The translations under genes were made by a program, and so were the position numbers. The notes beneath the pieces are model-generated. The model did no database searches and was not told the DNA's origin. It saw only the letters and a list, made by a program, of their open reading frames with translations. Shown here piece after piece: positions 18,218-26,023 of a stretch of 64,000 bases of DNA (position 1 is its first letter; each line of letters starts with the position of its first letter). Source of the stretch: Afipia massiliensis (GTDB taxonomy: Bacteria; Pseudomonadota; Alphaproteobacteria; Rhizobiales; Xanthobacteraceae); contig NZ_JACHIJ010000004.1 in the NCBI RefSeq assembly GCF_014203115.1, positions 62,001-126,000 on the forward strand. Direction: 5' to 3'.

Positions 18218-18949
18218 ATGACAGAACGAAATCGAACCAACAATCCTGAGCCTCCCTCGAACACCATCGGAAAAATCCTCTCGTTCATCCGCGAGCGCCA
18301 CTATCAGCCCGCTGAACGTCTACCGTCCGAACGAGACTTCGCAGAGAAGTTCGACACAAGTCGCGGCGCTGTCCGTGAGGCGCTGGCTGCTCTCGAAGCC
18401 ATGCGTGTCATCGAGAGACGGCCAAACTCTGGCATATACCTGCGAAATTCAAACGAAAGCAGCATCGAGGCTCTCGTCCTTTATGCCGAGTCAGGCCTTC
18501 TTTTCCAGTCAAACGAAATCGCCGATGTCTTCGAGGTGCGACGCATGCTCGAAGTGCAGGCCGCCAGATTGGCCTGCACTCGTAGGACATCTGCCAACAT
18601 CTGCGATCTTCGCACCATTCTGAACGACACCGAGAAGCGCCTCTCCAGAAAGCAGACGATCGAGCTTGAAGATGAAGCATTTCACCTGGCCATCTTTGCC
18701 GCCACCAAAAATGATATCCTGCTCCGCGTCGTAAAATCATTCTATGAACTATCCAGACAACGCCGCCGCATCTATTTTTCCGATCGCAACCGCGGTCGCA
18801 GCTCCTATGAAGATCACTGCAAGATTCTTGATGCCATTGAGGGGCGTCGCGTCGGTCAGGCAGAACAGAAAATGAATGAGCACCTGTCCCAGACCATAGA
18901 AACTTGGGAGACGCTGTTGGGAGAGCCAAAAATACTCGCAAGACGATAG
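18218..18949 (+). CDS. GntR family regulator, FadR subfamily (FCD domain)
   Basis: This 243-residue DNA-binding regulator has an N-terminal winged helix (about 15-80) with PSERDFAEKFDTSRGAVREAL. The arginines in SER, SRG and VRE match the positions FadR uses to read its operator half-sites. The C-terminal FCD domain (about 95-225) has the helical ligand fold with DEAFHLAIF and SYEDHCKILDAI, where Asp/His residues bind a metal or ligand. It sits in the middle of the catabolic block, divergent from gor. TTGGT-N3-ACCAA operators at four or more promoters of the block make it the prime candidate for their local repressor. Its inducer is unknown; an acid or acyl-CoA of the pathway would be expected. 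Confidence 0.9.
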   Translation: MTERNRTNNPEPPSNTIGKILSFIRERHYQPAERLPSERDFAEKFDTSRGAVREALAALEAMRVIERRPNSGIYLRNSNESSIEALVLYAESGLLFQSNEIADVFEVRRMLEVQAARLACTRRTSANICDLRTILNDTEKRLSRKQTIELEDEAFHLAIFAATKNDILLRVVKSFYELSRQRRRIYFSDRNRGRSSYEDHCKILDAIEGRRVGQAEQKMNEHLSQTIETWETLLGEPKILARR

Positions 18950-19559
18950 GCTCTCGTCAAAAGATCCCATCCGAGCGAACCGCTCGAATCCTTCGTGGCG
19001 CGGCCGGATACAGAACTGATCCCTTGCCAGGGCGGCATCTAGGCTCATCTGCGGACTCCCCGGAGAAACAATAGGGATTTTGACATTCGCGCTTTAGTCG
19101 GGCGCTGTCATCTATCCTACCTCATGATGCGACCATAAGATGCCGCAAGCCCGTATGAGAGCTCGCGGACCGACTCCATATCAGAGCTGCGTGCTTGGAA
19201 GCCGGGTGAGTCTATCGGGTTATGCCGATCCCGTCTCATCGACTGTTGCGCCGTACCTGCCTTCGCCCTTTACTCCATCGACAACCTCGCGTTGCGACGC
19301 TGCTTATGCGGCGGCCTCGGCGGGAGCTCGGTAAACTTCGTTAAGCGCGAACAATGCTCACACCGTGCGCGCCTATTTGTTTGCTAGCGCAGTGATAACC
19401 AGCATTCGCGCCTTGTTGTAGATCGTCTTCTGCGGATCCTGCGCATCTGCGCCTTCGACAACAAAAAACAGTCATTGCAACGCCTCCGCGCGCCGCTAAT
19501 GAACCAGTTATCCTTTCAATCCGCGAGAAAATATATGTGTCCTGGGCCTAGAATACCAC
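18950..19559. other. Non-coding stretch with a possible C-terminal gene relic
   Basis: These 610 bp lie between the convergent ends of gntR and the ABC importer operon. On the minus strand, about 19372-19465, roughly 30 codons read in coding style and end in a stop (DAQDPQKTIYNKARMLVITA). There is a stop just upstream in the same frame and no start, so it is at most the tail of a lost gene. I do not recognise the family. No terminator or RNA gene is evident. Confidence 0.4.
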
Positions 19560-20546
19560 CTACCCTTTAAGGGCGCCTGCCGTAAGTCCTGCGACGAAGT
19601 AGCGGTAGCAGAACGTAAAGATGACAAACAGCGGCAGCGCTATGAGCGATGCGCCGGCAAGGATCTCGCCCCAACGCAGATCCTGTGCCCCCAACATCGA
19701 CGCCAAGGCGACAGGAAGCGTCTTGTTCTGATCGCTCATGATCAGGATGAGAGCGAACACGTAGTCGGCCCAGGAAAGCAGGAACGAGAAGATACCGACC
19801 GTAATCAGACCCGGTGCGGAAAGCGGCAAGACAACCTTGAGGAACGCACTGAACTGCGAGCACCCATCGACCATTGCTGCTTCTTCCAGGTCAAATGGCA
19901 CCGACTTGAAAAAGCCCCACAGAAGCCAGACGCCCAACGGGAGTGATATTGCGAGATGAGCAATCAGCAGACCCCACAGGCTGTCGGAAAGCCCGACCAT
20001 GCGGAACAAAGCTGACATTGGAATGACCAGCATCAACGGCGGGAACATATAGGCAAACAACATGGACGCGACTAATGTTGTCTTGCCGCGGAACCGCAGC
20101 CGCGTCGCGCCGTAGGCAATGAACGCCGAAAGCGTTGTAGCAACGATGATCGTTGCCATCGCCATCAGGGCGCTGTTGAAAAAATTGGTCGTGTAATTCG
20201 TAAGCTCCAGTAGGGATCTGTAGGAAGCGAGATCTGGCGGCCAGAACACCAACGACGTGTCCAGAAACAACCGCTGCGCGGGCCGAAGACTAGATACAAT
20301 CATCCAGTAAATTGGAAAGAACGAGTAGATGCAGATCACGAGAACAGCCGCGTAGAGACCGATACGCCCGGCAATCTGCTTGATTGGCTTGCCCACAATG
20401 CCGAACAACTTCTGTTCTGATGCAGGTGTTGAAGCTTCCTGCGGCAAACGATCGAACTGGGACGTGCTGCGAAGGAGTCGCTCCTGCCGCGGGTCAGCAA
20501 CAGCAGCAACGATGGAAAAGTGCGAGTTCTGTTGTGTCACTGTCAT
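19560..20546 (-). CDS. Sugar-type ABC transporter permease, UgpE/MalG class
   Basis: This 328-residue inner membrane permease of a CUT1-type carbohydrate/polyol importer has six predicted helices after a long N-terminal tail of about 65 residues. The EAA loop reads LEEAAMVDGCSQFSAFLKVVLPLSAPGL near 225-250. It overlaps the stop of the other permease gene by a few bases (ATGA overlap at 20543-20546), so the two are coupled. The N-terminal extension is longer than usual; the real start could be internal. It closes the four-gene operon ATPase, binding protein, permease, permease. CUT1 importers carry sugars, glycerol phosphates and polyols, so a glycol-like substrate is conceivable but unproven. 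Confidence 0.9.
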   Translation of the reverse strand: MTVTQQNSHFSIVAAVADPRQERLLRSTSQFDRLPQEASTPASEQKLFGIVGKPIKQIAGRIGLYAAVLVICIYSFFPIYWMIVSSLRPAQRLFLDTSLVFWPPDLASYRSLLELTNYTTNFFNSALMAMATIIVATTLSAFIAYGATRLRFRGKTTLVASMLFAYMFPPLMLVIPMSALFRMVGLSDSLWGLLIAHLAISLPLGVWLLWGFFKSVPFDLEEAAMVDGCSQFSAFLKVVLPLSAPGLITVGIFSFLLSWADYVFALILIMSDQNKTLPVALASMLGAQDLRWGEILAGASLIALPLFVIFTFCYRYFVAGLTAGALKG

Positions 20547-21415
20547 CGGCCTTGCTTTGCTTCATCGATCGGGAAAAACCGCAGATAAATCAGCATAATG
20601 GTTGCCAGAATCGCAAACGAGATTGTCGCTACCGCCGCCCCCCCTCCGAGATCGAACTCCAGAAAAGCTCTTCGATAAGCAAGCGTCGGGAGCGTCTCCG
20701 TCTGATTCAGCGGCCCCCCCTTGGTCAACAACCAGATCACGTCAAACTTGTTGAACATCCAGATGCCTCTCAGCAGAATGACCACGATCAGTACAGGTCT
20801 GAGGCCCGGCAGAGTGATGTGCCAGAACTGCTTCCAGGCACCGGCGCCGTCGACCCTAGCTGCTTCGTAAAGCTGGGCCGGAATTGTTTGCAGGCCGGCC
20901 AGCACGCACGTCACCACAAATGGTGTCCATATCCACACACTAACGAGAACAATCGTTCCTTTTGCGGTTGCCGAGTTGGCGCCCCAATCAAACATGCTGG
21001 ATCCAAACGACGCCAAGATACTTTTAATCAATCCGTAATTCGGATCGAGCATCCATTGCGCAATAAGGCACGCAACTACCGTCGGAAGAAAATAAGGAAC
21101 GATCGACAGCGCGCGAACGACCGTTTGTCCCACGAACTGACGATTCAGAACGAGCGCAATGGTCACGCCGAGCATGACCTGCAACACGATCGCGGAAATA
21201 GAAATTACTATCCCGTTTAGCAACGCGTCCCAAAAATTCCTGTCCTCCAGGACGGCCAGATAATTCCCAAGTCCCACCCATCGCGGCGGAGCGATAAAGG
21301 ACTCCGCCGCGTAGAACGAGAGCTTGATAGAGTACAGGAGTGGCCCGCCAACGATGGCGCCGAGTATCAAAACGCCGCCAACGAACAAGCTGATGATCCG
21401 CCAATCCTGCCTCAT
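20543..21415 (-). CDS. Sugar-type ABC transporter permease, UgpA/MalF class
   Basis: This is the partner permease of the CUT1 importer, about 290 residues from the ATG at 21415. A TTG at 21451 would overlap the binding-protein gene and add 12 residues. The conserved EAA loop reads LYEAARVDGAGAWKQFWHITLPGLRP near 170-195. Six helices are predicted, with the first at residues 5-27 (WRIISLFVGGVLILGAIVGG). It lies downstream of the binding-protein gene and overlaps the second permease gene. Function: transmembrane channel for the periplasmic ligand; specificity is set by the binding protein. Confidence 0.9.
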   Translation of the reverse strand: MRQDWRIISLFVGGVLILGAIVGGPLLYSIKLSFYAAESFIAPPRWVGLGNYLAVLEDRNFWDALLNGIVISISAIVLQVMLGVTIALVLNRQFVGQTVVRALSIVPYFLPTVVACLIAQWMLDPNYGLIKSILASFGSSMFDWGANSATAKGTIVLVSVWIWTPFVVTCVLAGLQTIPAQLYEAARVDGAGAWKQFWHITLPGLRPVLIVVILLRGIWMFNKFDVIWLLTKGGPLNQTETLPTLAYRRAFLEFDLGGGAAVATISFAILATIMLIYLRFFPIDEAKQGR

Positions 21416-21443
21416 AAGGTACCTACCTTCTTGTCCGAATAAT

Positions 21444-22805
21444 TCAACCAAGCTTCCGGATGCGATTGGCCGCTGTTTTCACGCAATCGGCCGATGACAT
21501 GTTCTTAAGCACCTTATTTTGCAACATCTCAGGCATGACGTTCGCATCGAAGACCTTGCTCGGCAGCAGATCAATCGATGGGCCGATCAAGTCGACCGAC
21601 GAGAGCCTCACCTTGCTGTCCGGATCGATGAACGACTTCATCTGCATCATTGTTGCCCAATGCTTCTGAATCATCGGGTGCTTCTTCCAGCGCGGATCCT
21701 CGTAAATGTCTAATCGCACCGGCTGGAAGTTCATCCAAGCCGAATGCAGCCAGTCGACGTAGTGCTCATCGATAAACCATTTGAGGAACTTGAGCGTCTC
21801 CTCGCTTTGCTTGGTCTTGAATGCAACAAATCCGTCGAAGGAGAACGGCAGCGCTTTCTGCTTGCCCGCACTGTCTGGTGCGGCAAAGATGCCATACTTG
21901 CTCGCGAGATCCGGATTTCGCGCCTCGAGCGCCTCGACCACACGCCCGGAATACAGGGTATGCGCGACCTTTCCAGTGACAAACAGACTCATGAGCTCGG
22001 CATAACCCACCGTGTTCAATCCGGGGGGCATAGTCTTGTAGAGTTCGCCGTAAAGATCGAGGAAACGCGCTGTCCGATCCGCATTCTCAGGTGCATCCAG
22101 AACGACATTCCATTTGTCGTCATAGAATTGCGGAGCTTCCGCAAACAGGTTTCCGAAGCTCGCCCAGTTGGTCGCACTGTCGCTCGCCAGCGGCATTACG
22201 CAGCCGCCACGTTCGATATTGCCGTCCTTTGAGACAGTCAGCGCCCGGCAGTTGTCGAGATATTCCGACCATGTATTAGGAATCTTAAGGCCCTTCTCGG
22301 CATACAGATCCTTCCGATAGTAACAGGTCACCAGATTGTAGTCGTAAGGATAGAACCAGTTCTCTCCCTGATACTTCCAGGCGCCCATCTGCCCCCAGGA
22401 ATGCTGCTTCACAAGATCGGTCATCGGAAGAAGATGACCGCCGCGGGCGTACTGCAGAATATGGGCGATATAGCCTTGAGTGGAGATGTCATACGGCGTG
22501 CCGGCATTGATCGCCGCCATCGTCTTCGCATATGCGCCGCTGATCGGCGTCGAATCGACGATGATCTTAACACCGAACTTGCTCTCGTACGCGCCGCATG
22601 CGCGTCGCAGCACGGCCTGGCTGTCGGCCGCAGTTTCATTGTTCAGAAATCGGAGCGTCACTCCGGCTTGAGCATTCACGTACGGAGCCGCCAGGGAGCT
22701 TGTCGCTCCAACCACTGCTCCCGCGGACGTTTTGAGGAAGCCCCGTCGGCTAAAGCCGAATGATTTACCCTTGGAATTCCATTGGTTCGACTTGCGCACG
22801 GTCAT
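21444..22805 (-). CDS. Extracellular solute-binding protein, family 1, Tat-exported
   Basis: This 453-residue periplasmic binding protein belongs to the CUT1 importer. The N-terminus carries a twin-arginine signal (SRRGFLKTSAGAVVGATS) with likely cleavage after VNAQ, so it is exported folded. The body matches the SBP_bac_1 fold, with ITLRFLNNE-like opening, YAKTMAAINAGTPYDI near 110 and GKVAHTLYSGRV near 275. The ATG at 22805 has GGGAGG close upstream. Its first 41 bp overlap the end of the ATPase gene. The ligand cannot be deduced; sugars, glycerol derivatives or short oligomers are candidates. Confidence 0.9.
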   Translation of the reverse strand: MTVRKSNQWNSKGKSFGFSRRGFLKTSAGAVVGATSSLAAPYVNAQAGVTLRFLNNETAADSQAVLRRACGAYESKFGVKIIVDSTPISGAYAKTMAAINAGTPYDISTQGYIAHILQYARGGHLLPMTDLVKQHSWGQMGAWKYQGENWFYPYDYNLVTCYYRKDLYAEKGLKIPNTWSEYLDNCRALTVSKDGNIERGGCVMPLASDSATNWASFGNLFAEAPQFYDDKWNVVLDAPENADRTARFLDLYGELYKTMPPGLNTVGYAELMSLFVTGKVAHTLYSGRVVEALEARNPDLASKYGIFAAPDSAGKQKALPFSFDGFVAFKTKQSEETLKFLKWFIDEHYVDWLHSAWMNFQPVRLDIYEDPRWKKHPMIQKHWATMMQMKSFIDPDSKVRLSSVDLIGPSIDLLPSKVFDANVMPEMLQNKVLKNMSSADCVKTAANRIRKLG

Positions 22806-23925
22806 GATTTTCCCTCCCTATATTAATTTCACTTACTGATTTTGATTGCCTCAACGCCTTTCCACTCTCACGTGAAAATAGATGCAGCCGCTGCGCGGGC
22901 AGAACGACGGGGATTTTATCCCCGGCCACGAGCACATCGTCGCGCGCAAACACCGCGCGAAATTTATGGCCGAATATCGTCCCCAGCACATAGGTCTGGG
23001 CGCCGATTTGCTCGACCAGGCTAACGATCATCTCGATGTCGGATGCTGCTTCAGCACGAATGATATGCTCTGGTCTGATGCCGATAGTGACGCTCTTCTC
23101 GGTCTCGACAAACTCGCCGTCCGGCAATCCGAGCTGCAGTTCGCCAGAACGAACCTTCAGACCATCACCGTCACGGAGCAGATCGCCCTCAACCAGGTTC
23201 ATCTCGGGCGAACCGATGAAGGCGGCCACAAAGACATTCATCGGCCGGTCGTAAAGATCCAGCGGCCGTCCGGCCTGCTGGATCCAGCCATCGCGCATGA
23301 TGACAATCCGGTCACCGAGCGTCATGGCTTCGACCTGGTCGTGAGTCACGAAGATCATCGTGGCTCCGAGCCGGGCATGCAGCGTCGCGATTTCTTCGCG
23401 AGTCTTCACGCGCAGCTTGGCGTCGAGGTTGGAAAGAGGCTCATCGAGCAGAAAGACATCGGGGTCTCGGACGAGCGCACGACCAAGCGCAACCCGCTGC
23501 ATCTGACCTCCCGACAGCTGCCGCGGCTTCCGCTCGAGCAAAGGATCAAGGCCGAGGCTCGACGCCGCGCTGCGCACGCGACGATCAATCTCGTCTTTCG
23601 GTTCTCCGCGCACGCGAAGACCAAATGCCATATTGTCGTATACGGTCTTCTGCGGATAGAGCGCGTAGTTCTGGAACACCATCGCAATATTGCGATCTTT
23701 CGGCGGGAGTGCGGTCACATCCCGCCCGCCGATCATGATCTTGCCCGATGTCACATCATCGAGGCCGGCAAGCATGCGCAACGTGGTCGACTTCCCGCAG
23801 CCGGACGGCCCGACAAAAACGACCAGTTCTCCGTCGGTAATATCCAATGAGAAATCCTGCACTGCCCATGGCCCACGATCTCCGCCAAAGGATTTCGATA
23901 CATTCTGGAGAGTTACTCGCGCCAT
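22765..23925 (-). CDS. ABC transporter ATP-binding protein, UgpC/MalK class
   Basis: This 386-residue ATPase powers the CUT1 importer. Walker A is GPSGCGKST near 40, the Q-loop is VFQNYALYP near 82, the signature is LSGGQMQRVALGRAL near 135-150, Walker B is DVFLLDEPLSNLDAKLR near 155-170, and the H-loop is VTHDQVEAM near 193. The C-terminal TOBE-type regulatory domain follows (IGIRPEH near 285). It is the first gene of the importer operon; the promoter would lie in the divergent region shared with the CoA-transferase gene, where a FadR-type site is found at 24169-24186. Confidence 0.93.
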   Translation of the reverse strand: MARVTLQNVSKSFGGDRGPWAVQDFSLDITDGELVVFVGPSGCGKSTTLRMLAGLDDVTSGKIMIGGRDVTALPPKDRNIAMVFQNYALYPQKTVYDNMAFGLRVRGEPKDEIDRRVRSAASSLGLDPLLERKPRQLSGGQMQRVALGRALVRDPDVFLLDEPLSNLDAKLRVKTREEIATLHARLGATMIFVTHDQVEAMTLGDRIVIMRDGWIQQAGRPLDLYDRPMNVFVAAFIGSPEMNLVEGDLLRDGDGLKVRSGELQLGLPDGEFVETEKSVTIGIRPEHIIRAEAASDIEMIVSLVEQIGAQTYVLGTIFGHKFRAVFARDDVLVAGDKIPVVLPAQRLHLFSRESGKALRQSKSVSEINIGRENHDRAQVEPMEFQG

Positions 23926-24168
23926 ACAGCAAAACCTCGCTTCGCGTTGCCTCTAGCTATTGTCACCATGCATCAAGCTTAAAGCCGCACAGTCGCCATC
24001 CGTTTTGGATAGACCATTTTGGCTGACCGTATGTCTCCATATACTTGCTGTCAAGCAACTCGCGCAGTGCGATGCTCGCGAATCAAAACCCGACAAGCAC
24101 TTTCGAGAAGACCCTCCGTTCCAGAATCTCGCCTCAAAACCAACTCGACGATCAACCAAAAGCTATTA

Positions 24169-24202
24169 TTGGTTTGTCCAATTTGGTTTATCCTATTATA
24201 GT
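24169..24202 (+). promoter_or_regulatory. FadR-type operator in the importer/CoA-transferase divergent region
   Basis: On the minus strand 24186-24169 reads CCAAATTGGACAAACCAA, one base off the shared consensus. On the plus strand a candidate promoter has -35 TTGTCC (24174-24179), 17 bp, then TATAGT (24197-24202), so the site covers the -35 box of the CoA-transferase gene. It could also control the divergent ABC importer operon that starts at 23925. Confidence 0.65.
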
Positions 24203-24262
24203 GCGCTTATAACAGGCGTACGATTTACCAGGAACGGATCGCGCCAATAGCAAGGAAATGTC

Positions 24263-25531
24263 ATGGCTGGACCTCTGGTGGGCTACCGAGTACTCGATCT
24301 TTCAAGAATTCTCGCAGGACCGTGGTTGGGCCAACTTCTTTCCGATCTCGGAGCCGAGGTCTGGAAAATCGAACGCCCCGGCACCGGCGACGACACACGA
24401 CAATGGGGTCCCCCATTCCTGAAAGATGGCGAATCGAATGACACAACCGAGAGCGCGTATTTTCTCAGCGCTAACCGCGGCAAACATTCAATCTGCATCG
24501 ACATAGCAACTGACGAAGGCAGCGCGATCGTGCGCGCACTAGCGCAACAAGCTGACATCGTGATCGAAAATTACAAAGTCGGCGACATGGCCCGATACGG
24601 GCTGGACTACGAGTCACTGCGAAGACTGAAGCCGGATACCATTTACTGCTCCATCACGGGTTACGGTCAAACCGGCCCAATGAAGGATGCTGCAGGATAC
24701 GACATGGCTATTCAGGCCATCGGCGGCCTGATGAGCATCACGGGCGAAAGCGACGATATGCCGGGTGGCGGCCCGCAGAAAGTTGGCGTTCCGATCGTCG
24801 ATATTCTCACCGGTATGTACAGCGCGACGGGCGTTATTTCGGCGTTGCTGCATCGCGAGCGTACCGGCGAGGGCCAACACATCGACATGGCACTGCTCGA
24901 TGTCCAAGTTTCGGTACTTGCCAACCAGAACATGAACTATCTCACGACGGGAACTCCACCCAAACGGTCCGGTAATGCGCATCCGAATATCGTCCCGTAT
25001 CAGGTGTTCAAGACAATGGACGGCTCGTTTGTGCTGGCTGTCGGAAACGACCAACAATTCAGGAAATTCTGTGCAGCGGCGGGATTGACGGAATTGGCAG
25101 CCGACATCCGCTTTCTCACGAACACCGATCGGCTTCACAATCGCGACCTGCTCATTCCACTTCTGGATGTGCATTTAGCAACGCAAACGACGCACCAGTG
25201 GATATCAGTGCTTGAGCCAGTCGGAGTTCCTTGCGCGCCGATCAACCGGCTGGACCAAGTATTTGCCCATCCGCAGGTGATCCATAGAGAGCTGCAGATC
25301 AATCTGCCTCATTCCTCCGGTGCCATTTCACCTCTCGTCGGCAACCCTATCAAGTTTTCGCGAACGAAGATCGAATACTCGAAGAGCCCGCCGCTACGGG
25401 GCGAGGACACCGAATATGTCCTCAAGACTGTTCTCAAATTTGACGAGGCGCAGATTCAGCGCCTGAACGCCAGCCGGGTCGTCGATACCGGCACGCATCC
25501 GCGGCGGGCTTCACCAAGCCGGCTCGAATAA
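24263..25531 (+). CDS. CoA-transferase family III (CaiB/BaiF)
   Basis: This 422-residue enzyme moves CoA from a donor thioester to an acid. It opens with the family's GPLVGYRVLDLSRILAGPWLGQLLSDLGAEVWKIERP and has FLSANRGKHSICID near 70, DIVIENYKVGDMARYGL near 98-115, and the catalytic Asp in VGVPIVDILTGMYSATG near 175-190. The ATG at 24263 has AAGGA upstream. It is transcribed away from the ABC importer and shares a regulated intergenic region with it. In the pathway it may activate a dicarboxylic or hydroxy acid using succinyl-CoA or acetyl-CoA, an alternative to the AMP-forming ligase at 14788-16329. Acid and donor are not predictable here. Confidence 0.9.
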   Translation: MAGPLVGYRVLDLSRILAGPWLGQLLSDLGAEVWKIERPGTGDDTRQWGPPFLKDGESNDTTESAYFLSANRGKHSICIDIATDEGSAIVRALAQQADIVIENYKVGDMARYGLDYESLRRLKPDTIYCSITGYGQTGPMKDAAGYDMAIQAIGGLMSITGESDDMPGGGPQKVGVPIVDILTGMYSATGVISALLHRERTGEGQHIDMALLDVQVSVLANQNMNYLTTGTPPKRSGNAHPNIVPYQVFKTMDGSFVLAVGNDQQFRKFCAAAGLTELAADIRFLTNTDRLHNRDLLIPLLDVHLATQTTHQWISVLEPVGVPCAPINRLDQVFAHPQVIHRELQINLPHSSGAISPLVGNPIKFSRTKIEYSKSPPLRGEDTEYVLKTVLKFDEAQIQRLNASRVVDTGTHPRRASPSRLE

Positions 25532-25680
25532 GTTCAAGGTGCACTACTCGCACCCACGAAGTGAGAACGGCCGAGATAATCACAGTGGCAGCACCCGTGA
25601 CGATATTCCCGTTTGCCCGTAGATCTGACGACGGAGTTGCTGATGCGTAGCGGGCGGGGCTCTGACGAATACCGTCTCAA

Positions 25681-25830
25681 CTAATGGCCGAGGGCCCAGA
25701 CTGTCTTTTCAAATACCGCCCTCTCCTGGGGGGACATATTCGCATCCCAATGCTGTGGGCCTTTCGGTCCCCAAAGAAGAACAACGAAGGCCAACACCAC
25801 AAGCGCCGCAGTCAACACGCGACTGATCAT
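25681..25830 (-). CDS. Small single-span membrane protein, function unknown
   Basis: A possible 49-codon gene: MISRVLTAALVVLAFVVLLWG forms one membrane helix, followed by a polar tail (DANMSPQERAVFEKTVWALG). The ATG at 25830 has a weak AGAGAG upstream. A FadR-type half-matching palindrome lies 43 bp upstream (25873-25885), which would make sense if this gene is expressed with the block. Small size and no recognised family keep the call tentative. Confidence 0.4.
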   Translation of the reverse strand: MISRVLTAALVVLAFVVLLWGPKGPQHWDANMSPQERAVFEKTVWALGH

Positions 25831-25872
25831 CGAAACATCTCTCTGTTGACGCCAGAACCGCAGCCAATACAT

Positions 25873-25885
25873 TTGGACATACCAA
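25873..25885. promoter_or_regulatory. Possible FadR-type operator between the small membrane gene and the GMC gene
   Basis: TTGGACATACCAA matches the TTGGT-N3-ACCAA core with one changed base, the same change seen in the site at 24169-24186. It lacks the CCAAA extension. It lies 138 bp upstream of the GMC oxidoreductase start and 43 bp upstream of the small gene on the other strand. Confidence 0.4.
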
Positions 25886-26023
25886 AATGATATTCCAAAG
25901 CGGCTCAAATACAACGGCGATGTACGACACCCGTATCGGAATGGATCTTGTCCGGCGGCTACTCGCTTCATGCTACACCAGACACGCTAACTAGCCGCCG
26001 GCATTCCCAAGAGGGATTCGAAA

